Below, piece by piece: positions 16,232-25,249 of a stretch of DNA of 64,000 nt. The translations under genes and the position numbers were made by a program. The DNA comes from Bacteroidales bacterium (GTDB taxonomy: Bacteria > Bacteroidota > Bacteroidia > Bacteroidales > UBA932): positions 62,001 to 126,000 of the forward strand of contig JAFZRX010000001.1 of NCBI GenBank assembly GCA_017619675.1. Reading direction: 5' to 3'. Under the pieces are notes generated by a model. It was given only the letters and a program-made list of their open reading frames with translations, was not told where the DNA came from and did no database searches. How positions within the stretch are numbered: position 1 is the stretch's first letter; every line of letters begins with the position of its first letter.

Positions 16232-16713
16232 ATTGTTATGTACTCTCTAAGATGGTTCCTTCCCATTGAAAGATTATATTTTACCGTCCCTATGGGCATA
16301 TCCATAATAACGGCTATCTCCTTGATGCTCTTGTCCTCGAAATAGAACAGCACAATGGCCGCCTTTTCCTTTTCAGGAATCCGGTCCAGCGCCTGGTAAA
16401 GCTGCTGGTAGCGGAAGCCGCCGTCGGCGCTGTCGCCTGACGGCAGGTTCAGCGCCTCGCTGGCGGCCGCATCCACCCTCTGCGGGGTCTTCTTCCTGAA
16501 ATTGTCTATGTAGCAGTTGTATGCGATCCTGAACAGCCAGGTCTTGAATTTGGAGCGGCCAAGGAAAGACCCGGAAGAGACATAGGCCCTGATCAGCGCT
16601 TCCTGGGCTATGTCATCCGCCAGGGGAGCGTCACCGCTGCACAGGGCTAGCAGGAACCTCCTCAGCGGCTCCTGCTCAGTCCTTACAAGGTCGATGAACT
16701 GCTCCGATGTCAT
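16228..16713 (-). CDS. ECF-type RNA polymerase sigma factor
   Basis: A 161-residue protein with sigma region 2 (residues 1-80: ADDIAQEALIRAYVSS, FKTWLFRIAYNCYIDNFRKK) and region 4 (about 105-158: LDRIPEKEKAAIVLFYFEDKSIKEIA, MPIGTVKYNLSMGR). Length and the lack of regions 1.1 and 3 define an ECF sigma factor. It directly follows the DUF6249-like gene (no gap) and overlaps the putative anti-sigma gene by 4 nt. No standard TAnnTTTG box is seen before the operon, compatible with autoregulation, though this is not shown. Confidence 0.93.
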   Translation of the reverse strand: MTSEQFIDLVRTEQEPLRRFLLALCSGDAPLADDIAQEALIRAYVSSGSFLGRSKFKTWLFRIAYNCYIDNFRKKTPQRVDAAASEALNLPSGDSADGGFRYQQLYQALDRIPEKEKAAIVLFYFEDKSIKEIAVIMDMPIGTVKYNLSMGRNHLREYITI

Positions 16714-17148
16714 TTACTCCTGGGGCTTCCCGTTCAACTCTTTCTCTTCTGCCTCTATCTCCTTGGCAAGCATCTTCCTGCCGCAGAAGTAAGAAATGAA
16801 TAGAGCGATTCCTATTGCCAGCAGGATGGCTCCCGGAGCTGCAGATCCTATAAACATCCCGAAACCTTTGTCTGATGGAAGCAGCGACAGAGCCAGGAAG
16901 GCGATGCCCATGAAGGTGGTGACGCAAGCTCCGGTGAACCTTTCCATAAGGTCCTTCTTTATGCTCTTGGGCTTCTTGGGATTCTTAAGAAGATTCTCAT
17001 CAATGGGAATGCCGGCCTCAATTGCCTTGAGAAGAATCTCGGTCTTGCGGTCAACTTCGTGCTTGCGGGACCTGAGAACAAGCCATACAATCAGGACGGG
17101 GAGGACGACGCATACTCCTAAAGCGGTAAGTAAATCAGTAATCTGCAT
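16714..17148 (-). CDS. DUF6249-like membrane protein of the sigma operon
   Basis: A 144-residue protein with one N-terminal transmembrane helix (LLTALGVCVVLPVLIVWLVL), a basic cytosolic linker (KTEILLKAIEAGIPIDENLL) and two further helices. This layout matches DUF6249-type proteins that commonly accompany Bacteroidota ECF sigma factors. The ATG at 17146-17148 is taken as start; an in-frame GTG at 17172 would add eight residues. First gene of the four-gene operon DUF6249 - sigma - putative anti-sigma - S41 protease. Role unknown, probably regulatory. Confidence 0.7.
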   Translation of the reverse strand: MQITDLLTALGVCVVLPVLIVWLVLRSRKHEVDRKTEILLKAIEAGIPIDENLLKNPKKPKSIKKDLMERFTGACVTTFMGIAFLALSLLPSDKGFGMFIGSAAPGAILLAIGIALFISYFCGRKMLAKEIEAEEKELNGKPQE

Positions 17149-17212
17149 AACATTATCAATTAAAATTCTCACCCTTTAGACGGAGCCCCGGAACAAAAGG
17201 TTGGAAATATTT

Positions 17213-18454
17213 TTACTTTTTGTAGAAAACCGTGTTGAAGAAGTCTTCCATCTGCCTGGCGTAAGGTGCGCCGTACTTGATAAAGGTTTCCTTAGTGGCT
17301 GTATCCGGTTTCCAGTCATAGTATGCGTGCGCGGCTCCGGGAACCTTTACATAATAGGCTTCCTGGCCTGCTGCCTTGAGGGCGTCGTAGTATTCCTGGT
17401 TGCCCTCGTCGCTAACAACGTTGTCAGCGGTACCGCGGTTGATCCACTGCGGTATCTTGCGCTTCTTGGGGTTGGGGATGTTCTCCAGCGGAGCCCAGGC
17501 CTTCTGGGCTTCCAGAGGGAGGTCACGTCCGTACCTCTGGACTCCTGCAAGGTTGAAGATGCCGTAGTTGGGGGCTACAGCCTTAATGGCCTTCAGGCTC
17601 TTCTGAGCCTTCTTCGCGCTCATTCCCTTGGGCATATAGGTAGGGAGATACTGGTATACTCCAGGGGTCTTGCCGAAGCCTCCGTCACCCACCAGTTCAA
17701 CCATGTTGGCAACGGCCGCGCAGAGGTGTCCGCCGGCGCTGTCACCGGTAACGGCCAGTTTCTTGGGATCAAGGCCATATTCCTTTGCATGCTCCTGGAT
17801 ATGGAGGATGGCGCCGTAGCAGTCCTCGATGATATCGGTCATGGTATTGGGCTCGGCATCGCCGTCGGCATTGCCAATCCATCGGTAGTCAATGCTGAAC
17901 ACCACGTACTTGCCGTCCTTGCAGAGTTCGCGGGCGAGGCCCTTCATCACGTCCTCGCAGTTCATGCGCCAGCCGCCTCCGTGGATGATCACCACGCCGG
18001 GGAGTTTCTTGGCTCCGTCAGGGATGAAGGCATCGTACTTGAGGGTCTTTACACCTGGCTTTGCATAGGCTACGTCCCGTATGCATTTGTATCCCTGCAG
18101 GCGCTCGGGCTCCACGAAGGAGGCACCTACAGAGCAGGTGGTGTTTACGGTAACCTCAAATTCAGGGGTGTAGTACTCGTCATAATAGACAAAGCTGCCG
18201 TTCTGGGCCATGTAGCCGCATTCGAAGGCATATCCGGGATCAGGATAGGCCTTGATCTTGAGGACCGTTCCCTTTGGCAGTTCAATTCCGTCGGCCGGAA
18301 TTGCGGGAGTGACCTCTACGCGGCCGTGGGTGCATTCACCGATGGAAACCTTGAAAGGACCGTCAGGATTGCGCGCTGGACGTGGGTTCTGTGCAAAGAG
18401 TGTGGAGCATGCCAGAATAAGGCAAGTCACAGCAATAAATTCAAACCTTTTCAT
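17213..18454 (-). CDS. Secreted alpha/beta-hydrolase (carbohydrate esterase-like) with N-terminal beta-sandwich
   Basis: A 413-residue protein. Signal peptide MKRFEFIAVTCLILACSTLFAQ; residues about 34-113 form an InlB-B-repeat-like domain (GRVEVTPAIPADGIELPKGT, KAYPDPGYAFECGYM). An alpha/beta-hydrolase domain follows, with oxyanion motif HGGGW (158-162), nucleophile Ser239 in GDSAGGH and a His in GAAHAYYDW near the end. It resembles hormone-sensitive-lipase/acetyl-esterase-like enzymes that deacylate plant glycans; substrate is inferred. The ATG at 18454 is chosen because the upstream extension has no signal peptide. Divergent from the fucose-type operon across 91 nt without a clear promoter box. 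Confidence 0.85.
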   Translation of the reverse strand: MKRFEFIAVTCLILACSTLFAQNPRPARNPDGPFKVSIGECTHGRVEVTPAIPADGIELPKGTVLKIKAYPDPGYAFECGYMAQNGSFVYYDEYYTPEFEVTVNTTCSVGASFVEPERLQGYKCIRDVAYAKPGVKTLKYDAFIPDGAKKLPGVVIIHGGGWRMNCEDVMKGLARELCKDGKYVVFSIDYRWIGNADGDAEPNTMTDIIEDCYGAILHIQEHAKEYGLDPKKLAVTGDSAGGHLCAAVANMVELVGDGGFGKTPGVYQYLPTYMPKGMSAKKAQKSLKAIKAVAPNYGIFNLAGVQRYGRDLPLEAQKAWAPLENIPNPKKRKIPQWINRGTADNVVSDEGNQEYYDALKAAGQEAYYVKVPGAAHAYYDWKPDTATKETFIKYGAPYARQMEDFFNTVFYKK

Positions 18455-18545
18455 AATATAATCCTTGAATATTAATTTAAGTGTTCTTATATTGTCGCAG
18501 TTAAAAATCACTAATTTTCTCAAAGTTAATAATATCTTATCAAAA

Positions 18546-19478
18546 ATGGAATATAGCGAACTGGGCAAGACCGGATTGAAGCTTTCGCGCCTGGCTTTCG
18601 GGGCATCATCCCTTGGGGGAGTGTTCCGTACAATCAAGGAGGACGAAGCCATTGAATCCGTTTACACAGCCGTAGACAACGGAATCAATTTCATAGACGT
18701 ATCACCATATTACGGACACCTTAAGGCGGAAACCGTTTTGGGAAAGGCCCTCAAGAATATACCCCGTGACAAGTATTACCTCTCAACCAAGGTGGGCAGG
18801 TACGGAAAGGACGGGGTGAACACCTGGGATTATTCAGCCCGCAGGGTCAGGGCCAGCGTGTTCGAGAGCATGGAGCGCCTTAACATAGACTACATTGACC
18901 TGATAAACGTCCATGACATTGAATTCGCGGACCTGAGCCAGGTGGCGTACGAGACCGTACCTATGCTGGTGGAACTCAAGAAGAAAGGCTATGTGGGCCA
19001 CGTTGGAATCACTGACCTCCAGCCGGAGAACCTCAAATGGGTCGTGGAGCACGCAGAACCGGGAAGCATAGAGTCAATCCTTTGTTTCTGCCATTACGAG
19101 CTGAACGACACTCTCATGCTGGAATACCAGGATTATTTCAAGGAGAAGGGTATAGGCATCATCAATGCTTCTCCGCTGTCAATGGGCCTGCTTTCATCCA
19201 GGGGAATCCCTGACTGGCACCCGGCTCCCAAGCCGTTGGTCGAGGCCTGCGCAAAGGCTGCGGAATACTGCGCCAAGAAAGGCTATCCTATTGAGAAGCT
19301 GGCAATCCAGTTCGCCATCAGCAATCCTGCGATAACAACAACTCTCTTCAGTTCAGCAAGCCCCGTTAACGTCCTGAACAACATCAAGAACGCGGAGACT
19401 CCAATTGATTGGGAGATGGTGAAGGAAGTTCAAGAAATAATCGGAGACCAGATGGGTGTCCGCTGGAATAATTCATAG
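18546..19478 (+). CDS. Aldo/keto reductase, L-galactose/L-fucose dehydrogenase-like
   Basis: A 310-residue AKR with the typical start MEYSELGKTGLKLSRLAFGA, the catalytic tetrad region GINFIDVSPYYG (Asp, Tyr), Lys in YLSTKVGRYG and His in LINVHDIE. The NADPH-binding end (QFAISNPAITTTLFSSASPVNVLNN) is also visible. It is closest in style to L-galactose/L-fucose dehydrogenases. It precedes a FucP-type permease by 6 nt and a mutarotase, so oxidation of L-fucose or a similar 6-deoxyhexose is likely (inference from context). The start at 18546 is the first ATG that gives the conserved N-terminus. Confidence 0.87.
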   Translation: MEYSELGKTGLKLSRLAFGASSLGGVFRTIKEDEAIESVYTAVDNGINFIDVSPYYGHLKAETVLGKALKNIPRDKYYLSTKVGRYGKDGVNTWDYSARRVRASVFESMERLNIDYIDLINVHDIEFADLSQVAYETVPMLVELKKKGYVGHVGITDLQPENLKWVVEHAEPGSIESILCFCHYELNDTLMLEYQDYFKEKGIGIINASPLSMGLLSSRGIPDWHPAPKPLVEACAKAAEYCAKKGYPIEKLAIQFAISNPAITTTLFSSASPVNVLNNIKNAETPIDWEMVKEVQEIIGDQMGVRWNNS

Positions 19479-19484
19479 AAAGTT

Positions 19485-20741
19485 ATGGAAAAGCAAAAAA
19501 AGAACAGCACCGCCCTGGCACTGGGCCTCGTATTCTCGCTCTTCTTCCTCTGGGCGATAAGCAGCAACCTCCTGCCCACTATGATCAGGCAGATGATGAA
19601 AACCTGCGAACTGAATACCTTCACCGCTTCATTCACTGAGAGCGCATACTGGCTGGCATACTTCATTTTCCCAATTCCGATAGCCATGTTCATGAAGCGC
19701 TACAGCTACAAGGCAGGTATCATATTCGGCCTTGCGCTTGCGGCGTTCGGATGCTTCTTGTTCCTTCCGGCGGCAGCCGTAAAGCAGTATCCGTTCTACC
19801 TGGCAATTTTCTTCATCATCGCAACCGGAATGTGCTTCCTGGAGACTGCGGCCAACCCGTATGTAACCTCTCTGGGCGATGAGAAGACCGCCCCCAGGCG
19901 CCTCAACCTGGCTCAGGCGTTCAACGGACTTGGAGCCTTCATAGCGGCCATGTTCCTGAGCAAGCTGGTTCTCAGCGGCCAGGAATTCACCCGCGAGACC
20001 ATCCCCGCCAACTATCCCGGAGGCTGGGACGGCTACATCCAGGCGGAAGCCAACGCCATGAAGCCGCCGTACCTGATCCTCGGATCCATCCTGCTGGTAG
20101 CGGCCATCATCTTCATCGTAATGCATCTGCCCAAGACCCCGGAGGAGCTCGCGCAGAAGAAGGACGAGAAGCTCATTGACTTCTCCGTCCTGAAGCGCTC
20201 CCACCTCCGCAAGGGCGTGATAGCACAGTTCTTCTATAACGGAGGCCAGACAGCCGTGAACAGCCTGTTCCTGGTTTACTGCTGCACCTACGCCGGAATA
20301 GACGAGGGCCGTGCCACAACCTACTTCGGACTCTACATGCTCTTCTTCCTCCTTGGAAGATGGATAGGAACCCTTTTAATGGGCCGTTTCAAGCCGCAGA
20401 ACATGCTTACGGTATACGCCATAGCCAACGTGGTCCTGTGCCTCATAGTGGCCCTGTTTGGCGGCAAGGTGGGCATATTTGCCATGATGGGAATTTCCTT
20501 CTTCATGTCCATCATGTATCCCACCCAGTTCTCACTGGCCCTTGAGGGACTCGGGGAGAAGACCAAGAGCGGTTCCGCATTCCTGGTGATGGCTATCGTG
20601 GGCAACGCCTGCCTGCCTCAGCTTACCGCATTCCTCATGCACAGGAACCCCGCCCACTACTACATCGCTTACATAATCCCGCTGGTATGTTTCATTGTGT
20701 GCGCATACTACGGATGGAAAGGATATAAAGTTATTGATTAG
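19485..20741 (+). CDS. fucP: FucP-type sugar:proton symporter (MFS)
   Basis: A 418-residue, 12-helix MFS permease. Helix 1 (LGLVFSLFFLWAISSNLLPT), FLETAANPYVTSLG and LNLAQAFNGLGAF are hallmark motifs of the FucP/glucose-galactose permease family, with an N-P-Y-V motif in helix 4. It lies 6 nt after an aldo/keto reductase and 5 nt before a mutarotase, so L-fucose is the best substrate guess, but other family members carry glucose, galactose or N-acetylglucosamine. Inner-membrane importer. Confidence 0.85.
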   Translation: MEKQKKNSTALALGLVFSLFFLWAISSNLLPTMIRQMMKTCELNTFTASFTESAYWLAYFIFPIPIAMFMKRYSYKAGIIFGLALAAFGCFLFLPAAAVKQYPFYLAIFFIIATGMCFLETAANPYVTSLGDEKTAPRRLNLAQAFNGLGAFIAAMFLSKLVLSGQEFTRETIPANYPGGWDGYIQAEANAMKPPYLILGSILLVAAIIFIVMHLPKTPEELAQKKDEKLIDFSVLKRSHLRKGVIAQFFYNGGQTAVNSLFLVYCCTYAGIDEGRATTYFGLYMLFFLLGRWIGTLLMGRFKPQNMLTVYAIANVVLCLIVALFGGKVGIFAMMGISFFMSIMYPTQFSLALEGLGEKTKSGSAFLVMAIVGNACLPQLTAFLMHRNPAHYYIAYIIPLVCFIVCAYYGWKGYKVID

Positions 20742-20746
20742 GAGAA

Positions 20747-21136
20747 ATGGATACTGTTACAACAGGGTATAGACAGAAAGATTTCGGCCAGCCCGTAAAG
20801 CGCTATTGCCAGACACTTGACCTGGTAAGCGATCCGGAGGCCATAGCAAAATACAAATCACTCCATTCAAAGGAACTCCACTGGAAAGAGATCCGCGACG
20901 GAATCAAGGCGGTGGGCATCCTTGAGATGGAAATATACATTCTTGAGAACCGCCTTTTCATGATCGTGGAAACCCCTCTGGACTTTGACTGGGATTCCGC
21001 AATGGCCAAACTGGCAACGCTCCCTCGCCAGCCGGAATGGGAGGACACCGTTGCCGTGTTCCAGGCATGCAAGCCCGGGTCCACTTCATCTGAGAAATGG
21101 ACCCTCATGGAGAGGATGTTCTATATTTACGACTAG
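20747..21136 (+). CDS. L-rhamnose/L-fucose mutarotase family protein (DUF718)
   Basis: A 129-residue small alpha/beta-barrel protein. KRYCQTLDLVSDPEAIAKYK, the conserved HWKEIRDGIKAVGILEMEIY segment and MIVETPLDFDW match the RhaM/DUF718 mutarotase family, which interconverts anomers of L-rhamnose or L-fucose. It is the last gene of the reductase-permease-mutarotase operon. Its TAG stop shares the palindrome CTAG (21133-21136) with the stop codon of the convergent symporter gene. Confidence 0.88.
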   Translation: MDTVTTGYRQKDFGQPVKRYCQTLDLVSDPEAIAKYKSLHSKELHWKEIRDGIKAVGILEMEIYILENRLFMIVETPLDFDWDSAMAKLATLPRQPEWEDTVAVFQACKPGSTSSEKWTLMERMFYIYD

Positions 21137-22335
21137 ATACGGCCCTTGAGGTCTTTGTCAGTCATGGCGCAGACACAGGAATCGGACCATACGTTTTCTG
21201 CTGTCTCCACCATATCCACAATTGTGTAGATTGGGAGTATGAGCCCCATTACTTCTACGGGGGCTCCTATTCCCGTCATCAGCGATACCGTCAGGAAGAA
21301 GCATCCCATGGGGACGCCCGCGTTTCCAACGGCGGCAAATACGGAGATAATAACCCATAGCAGCATGGCCGGAAGGCTCAGGCTCATACCTCCGCATTGC
21401 ATCACAAAGAGCGATGTGACAAGGATGAACGCCGCGCATCCGTTCATGTTGATGGTGGTGCATATTGGCAGTACGAATCGGGCTACCTTGGGATTGGCGC
21501 CCAGCCTGTTTTCAGCGGAGGAGAGCGTAACGGGCAGGGTGGCTGCGGAACTCTTTGTGAAGAGCGCCATCATCACGGCGGGGCTCATCGCCCTGAAAAC
21601 CCTGAGGGGGTTTATCTTCCTGATGAGCAGGAACAGCGGCAATATGACAAAGAACTGGATGATGTTGCCGGAGAGGATGACAGCCGTCCATTTGCCCAGC
21701 GAGCCCAGGATAATGCCTCCGCTGAGTTGAGCGGCCAACTGCGCGGCGAAGGCGGTGATTCCCAGCGGCAGCGTCCAGATGAGGGCCTTGATCAGGATGA
21801 AGAACAGTTCCTGCACGCCCTCGATGGCCTTTATCAGGATATCCTTGCGCTCTGATTCCGTCATGAAGGCTATGCCCAGGCCCACCGCAATCGCTATGAG
21901 AAGGATGGAAAGGACATTGCCGGAGAGGAAAGGCTGCACAATGTTGTTTGGTATCACGGAAATGATATGGTCATAGAAGGTAGTGCCGGTTGCTACATCA
22001 GCAGAAGATGACAGCATGTGCTGCGGGATGCTCTCAGGGGCTATCACCTTGAACATCACCAGGCCCACCAGGGCGGCCACGAATGTCGTGAGAAGGGTAT
22101 AGGTGATTGTATGCAGGAATATGCTTTTTGTGCTTTTCTGCCTGCCGAAGGAAATGAGTGTGGTCATGATTGCCAGGGCCACCGTAGGCACGGCAAGGAA
22201 CTGGAACAGCCTAGTATAGACCGTTGCTATGAAATTGCACACCGCATTGATGGCATCGCTCTTCAATAAGCCCAATACCGCTCCCATTACCAGGGCTCCC
22301 AGCCACCATATCAATTGTTTGTTTGATTCTTTCAT
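21133..22335 (-). CDS. Dicarboxylate/amino acid:cation symporter (DAACS)
   Basis: A 400-residue membrane protein with the sodium:dicarboxylate symporter signature: FQFLAVPTVALAIMTTL, the serine-rich hairpin TKSSAATLPVTLSSAE, and the substrate-site helix FVLPICTTINMNGCAAF (NMNG replacing the usual NMDG). It probably takes up an acidic or small neutral amino acid with sodium (SstT/GltP-like); substrate is not resolved. The ATG at 22335 is preferred over an extended frame that overlaps the divergent gene. Divergent from the dipeptide epimerase gene, with its own TAAATTTG box at 22354-22361. Confidence 0.88.
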   Translation of the reverse strand: MKESNKQLIWWLGALVMGAVLGLLKSDAINAVCNFIATVYTRLFQFLAVPTVALAIMTTLISFGRQKSTKSIFLHTITYTLLTTFVAALVGLVMFKVIAPESIPQHMLSSSADVATGTTFYDHIISVIPNNIVQPFLSGNVLSILLIAIAVGLGIAFMTESERKDILIKAIEGVQELFFILIKALIWTLPLGITAFAAQLAAQLSGGIILGSLGKWTAVILSGNIIQFFVILPLFLLIRKINPLRVFRAMSPAVMMALFTKSSAATLPVTLSSAENRLGANPKVARFVLPICTTINMNGCAAFILVTSLFVMQCGGMSLSLPAMLLWVIISVFAAVGNAGVPMGCFFLTVSLMTGIGAPVEVMGLILPIYTIVDMVETAENVWSDSCVCAMTDKDLKGRI

Positions 22336-22353
22336 CTTGACAGGGTTTATGTG

Positions 22354-22361
22354 CAAATTTA
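22354..22361 (-). promoter_or_regulatory. -7 box (TAAATTTG) of the DAACS symporter gene
   Basis: Exact consensus on the minus strand, 18 nt upstream of the ATG at 22335. Confidence 0.55.
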
Positions 22362-22402
22362 GAAATATTGTTCTTAAATTCACATTCACAAGATAAGTCA
22401 GC

Positions 22403-23548
22403 ATGAAAAAGCAAAGCAGAAGGGATTTCCTGAAGACCACCGCCGCCGTGGGCGCGGCAGCTGCACTGGGCGCAGGCTCGCTGAGCCTGGCCTCCTGCAG
22501 CCAGGACCGCCGCAAGACCGCCGGCGGCAAGATGAAACTGACCTGGTTCCCGTACGAACTGGAACTCCAGCACACATTCACCGTGGCCTCCTACAGCCGC
22601 AACAGCACGCCCGGCGTGCAGGTACGGATAGACTATGACGGCCTCACCGGCTACGGCGAGGCGTCAATGCCCCCGTACCTTGGTCAGACCGTGCAGAGCG
22701 TGACCTCCTTCCTGGAAAAGGTTGACCTTGGCCAGTTCCCTGATCCCCTCCAGATGGAGGAGATCCTCACCTATGTGGATTCCCTTTCGCCCGGTGACAC
22801 CGCCGCAAAGGCCGCAGTTGACATAGCCCTTCATGACCTTGTGGGCAAGATTATAGGCCAGCCCTGGTACAGGATATGGGGCTACGACCCTGCAAAGGCC
22901 CCTTCCACCACCTTCACCATAGGAATCGACACCCCTGACGTGGTGCGTGAAAAAACCCTCGAATGCGCTGACAGATTCAACATCCTCAAAGTTAAAGTAG
23001 GTCTTGACAATGACGAGGAGATGATCAAAACCATCCGCGAGGTCACCAATCTCCCCCTGGCCGTGGACGCCAACCAGGGCTGGACTGACCGCAGCAAGGC
23101 CCTTGACGAGATCTTCTGGCTCCACGAGAACGGGGTAGTGATGGTGGAGCAGCCCATGGCCGTCGACCGCCTTGACGACATTGCCTGGATCACCGAGCGC
23201 GCCCCCGTGCCCATCTTTGCCGATGAGTCCGTCCAGCGCGTATCTGACATCCCGCGCCTGGCCGGCGCCTTCAGCGGCATAAACATAAAGCTGATGAAAT
23301 GCACCGGCATGCGCGAGGCCCACAAGATGGTGGACGTCACCCGCGCCCTGGGCCTCCGGGTCATGCTTGGCTGCATGACCGAGACCTCCTGCGCGGTCTC
23401 CGCCGCCGCACAGCTCTCCCCGGCCGTAGACTTCGCGGACCTTGACGGCAACCTCCTCATCTCCAACGACCTCTTCAAGGGCGTTGAAGTAGTGAAAGGC
23501 CGCCTCACCCTCCCAAACCTCCCCGGCATAGGCATCATCCCGCTGTAA
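22403..23548 (+). CDS. Dipeptide epimerase (L-Ala-D/L-Glu epimerase type), Tat-exported
   Basis: A 381-residue enolase-superfamily enzyme. The N-terminus has a twin-arginine signal (SRRDFLK) and a lipobox-like LASC (Cys32). Catalytic Lys196/Lys198 (LKVKVG), metal ligands Asp222, Glu249 and Asp274 (VDANQGW, VEQP, ADES) and the second-site Lys296 (NIKLMK) are all present. This is the muconate-lactonising/dipeptide-epimerase subgroup; known Bacteroidota members epimerise Ala-Glu and related dipeptides from cell-wall recycling. Export via Tat as a likely lipoprotein places it in the envelope. Divergent from the amino-acid symporter, a plausible partner. Confidence 0.9.
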   Translation: MKKQSRRDFLKTTAAVGAAAALGAGSLSLASCSQDRRKTAGGKMKLTWFPYELELQHTFTVASYSRNSTPGVQVRIDYDGLTGYGEASMPPYLGQTVQSVTSFLEKVDLGQFPDPLQMEEILTYVDSLSPGDTAAKAAVDIALHDLVGKIIGQPWYRIWGYDPAKAPSTTFTIGIDTPDVVREKTLECADRFNILKVKVGLDNDEEMIKTIREVTNLPLAVDANQGWTDRSKALDEIFWLHENGVVMVEQPMAVDRLDDIAWITERAPVPIFADESVQRVSDIPRLAGAFSGINIKLMKCTGMREAHKMVDVTRALGLRVMLGCMTETSCAVSAAAQLSPAVDFADLDGNLLISNDLFKGVEVVKGRLTLPNLPGIGIIPL

Positions 23549-23625
23549 TTTTATAAGGCCGACATATCCCTCTTTTAAAAAGAAATTCCTATATTTAAGG
23601 GAGTTTCTCCTAAACCTGCATCATC

Positions 23626-25239
23626 ATGGGCGGAATACCAGAAAATACTCATATACCTGGCGAGCACAAACCCGCCCCTTCCAATTCTTCTAATTATAAC
23701 AAGGCACAAGAGTCATCTTCTCCTATTGTTGCCAGTGTCAAAGATGCGCCAAATGATAATGAAAAATCATCCCCATCAGTAGAAGAGAAGACAGGACTTA
23801 ATCAGCAACGTATTTTTAAGCAAGTATCAAAAGAACTTGATGACCTTCTTTGGTCAATAGGTAAATTGAGGTCAGAGGTTAATTCAAAAGATCTTGTCAA
23901 TAGGGAGAGTCGTGTTACCAGTGAAGTCATGCACAAATCCAGAGGTATCAGTTATGACCCGGATAGCTGCCTTTTGGTTTTGAAAGATGCTGAGGACAAG
24001 TTACTTGAGGCTAAAAGGAGTAATGATTCTGATGTTATTTCCATAGCAGTATTGAAACAAAGCCAGACAGTCCGATTGATTGCAGATTATATGTACAATT
24101 ATGGAATCAATATGGACATCAGCGCCCATAACTGGCTGCTCTTCTTAAATATTACAAAATCAACTTCTTTTGCCATTGCTTCTGCCGCTGGCGCATCAGT
24201 TCTTGGCGGATCTTTCGTATCAGGGATTATTGCAGGAGCTTCCGCCGGCTTTCTTGACAATGTAGTTACGGAAATCTCAAAAGGTATAAACGATGTCTCC
24301 GGGGGAGGTCTGGACGCCATAATTACCATATTACAAGGAACCGCAACTGGGGCCGCTTTCGCTTTTGCAGGCGGTATTCTAGGCTCCACTACAAAACTAG
24401 GCGAAATTCTTAGCCATAGTAATGTCTTCATCAATATGGCGTCGAATTCCGCGTATAATCTCACTTTGGATCCTTCTTTTTGGGGGTCAATAGCGCAGTT
24501 GGCCAATAAGGTTGCTAATTTAAAAACAATTGATTTTGATTATAAACTGCCTTTTGAGATTCAATCATATCTTATTCACAAACGTGCCGCCGATATAGAT
24601 TTCGATATACAAATAGACAGTAAGACGGGACGGTATGTCAACAGGGCTCCCGACCATCCGCCAATGCCTGTCGGCAGAAGGACGACACCTATGTTTGGCG
24701 TTCCTGCGGTATTGTCTCCAGCAAATGAGATAACAGGGATGTATGATGGGCAGAGGATAATCGATAAGGAAACTTATTTGAGGAAGAACAAATTAGCTGA
24801 AGATCTTAACAAGGAAGAGAAAGGCATTCCTGGATTAATCTTGGATGCACAAGCTAAATTTGATGAGATGGGTGCCGAATTGGAAACAACTATCTCAAAG
24901 ATTTGGAGCTACCAGGAAGCTGTGGCGTACTGGAAGAATGATAATGGTACACATATTTATTTAGATGGAGATAAGTTTGTCAACCATACGATAACAGGTA
25001 GTGAAAACAATATGATGGTCTATAATTATTCGAATGATTATCAGTTTAACAGTCGTATGGAACGTACTTACCTAGGAAAGACTATAGTATCAAAAGATGA
25101 TTTTGTCGATATTCAAACAAAAGTCACAGCACTAAACGATGGAGCAGTACCTGCAATAAAACGTATGGCATATCTTAGAGCAAGCATGGAAGCATATCTT
25201 TCAGTTATACTTGATGCGCTCCATTCATTGAGGACATAA
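23626..25239 (+). CDS. Shared-leader protein A: unknown, glycine-rich hydrophobic core
   Basis: A 537-residue protein not assignable to a named family. Residues 1-13 (MGGIPENTHIPGE) are identical to the start of the next gene product, and 23 of the first 35 residues match without gaps (shared S-x-YNK at 22-26, SPxV at 32-35). A Ser/Asn-rich linker follows to about 55, then helical, charged residues 55-165, then Gly/Ala-rich hydrophobic stretches at about 180-210 and 229-254 that could insert into membranes, and a mixed C-terminal half. No Sec signal or lipobox. The sequence is strongly AT-rich against its neighbours. The shared leader looks like a targeting or packaging tag; cargo of a contractile injection or similar export system is a hypothesis. 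Confidence 0.75.
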   Translation: MGGIPENTHIPGEHKPAPSNSSNYNKAQESSSPIVASVKDAPNDNEKSSPSVEEKTGLNQQRIFKQVSKELDDLLWSIGKLRSEVNSKDLVNRESRVTSEVMHKSRGISYDPDSCLLVLKDAEDKLLEAKRSNDSDVISIAVLKQSQTVRLIADYMYNYGINMDISAHNWLLFLNITKSTSFAIASAAGASVLGGSFVSGIIAGASAGFLDNVVTEISKGINDVSGGGLDAIITILQGTATGAAFAFAGGILGSTTKLGEILSHSNVFINMASNSAYNLTLDPSFWGSIAQLANKVANLKTIDFDYKLPFEIQSYLIHKRAADIDFDIQIDSKTGRYVNRAPDHPPMPVGRRTTPMFGVPAVLSPANEITGMYDGQRIIDKETYLRKNKLAEDLNKEEKGIPGLILDAQAKFDEMGAELETTISKIWSYQEAVAYWKNDNGTHIYLDGDKFVNHTITGSENNMMVYNYSNDYQFNSRMERTYLGKTIVSKDDFVDIQTKVTALNDGAVPAIKRMAYLRASMEAYLSVILDALHSLRT

Positions 25240-25249
25240 TTATTTTGTC

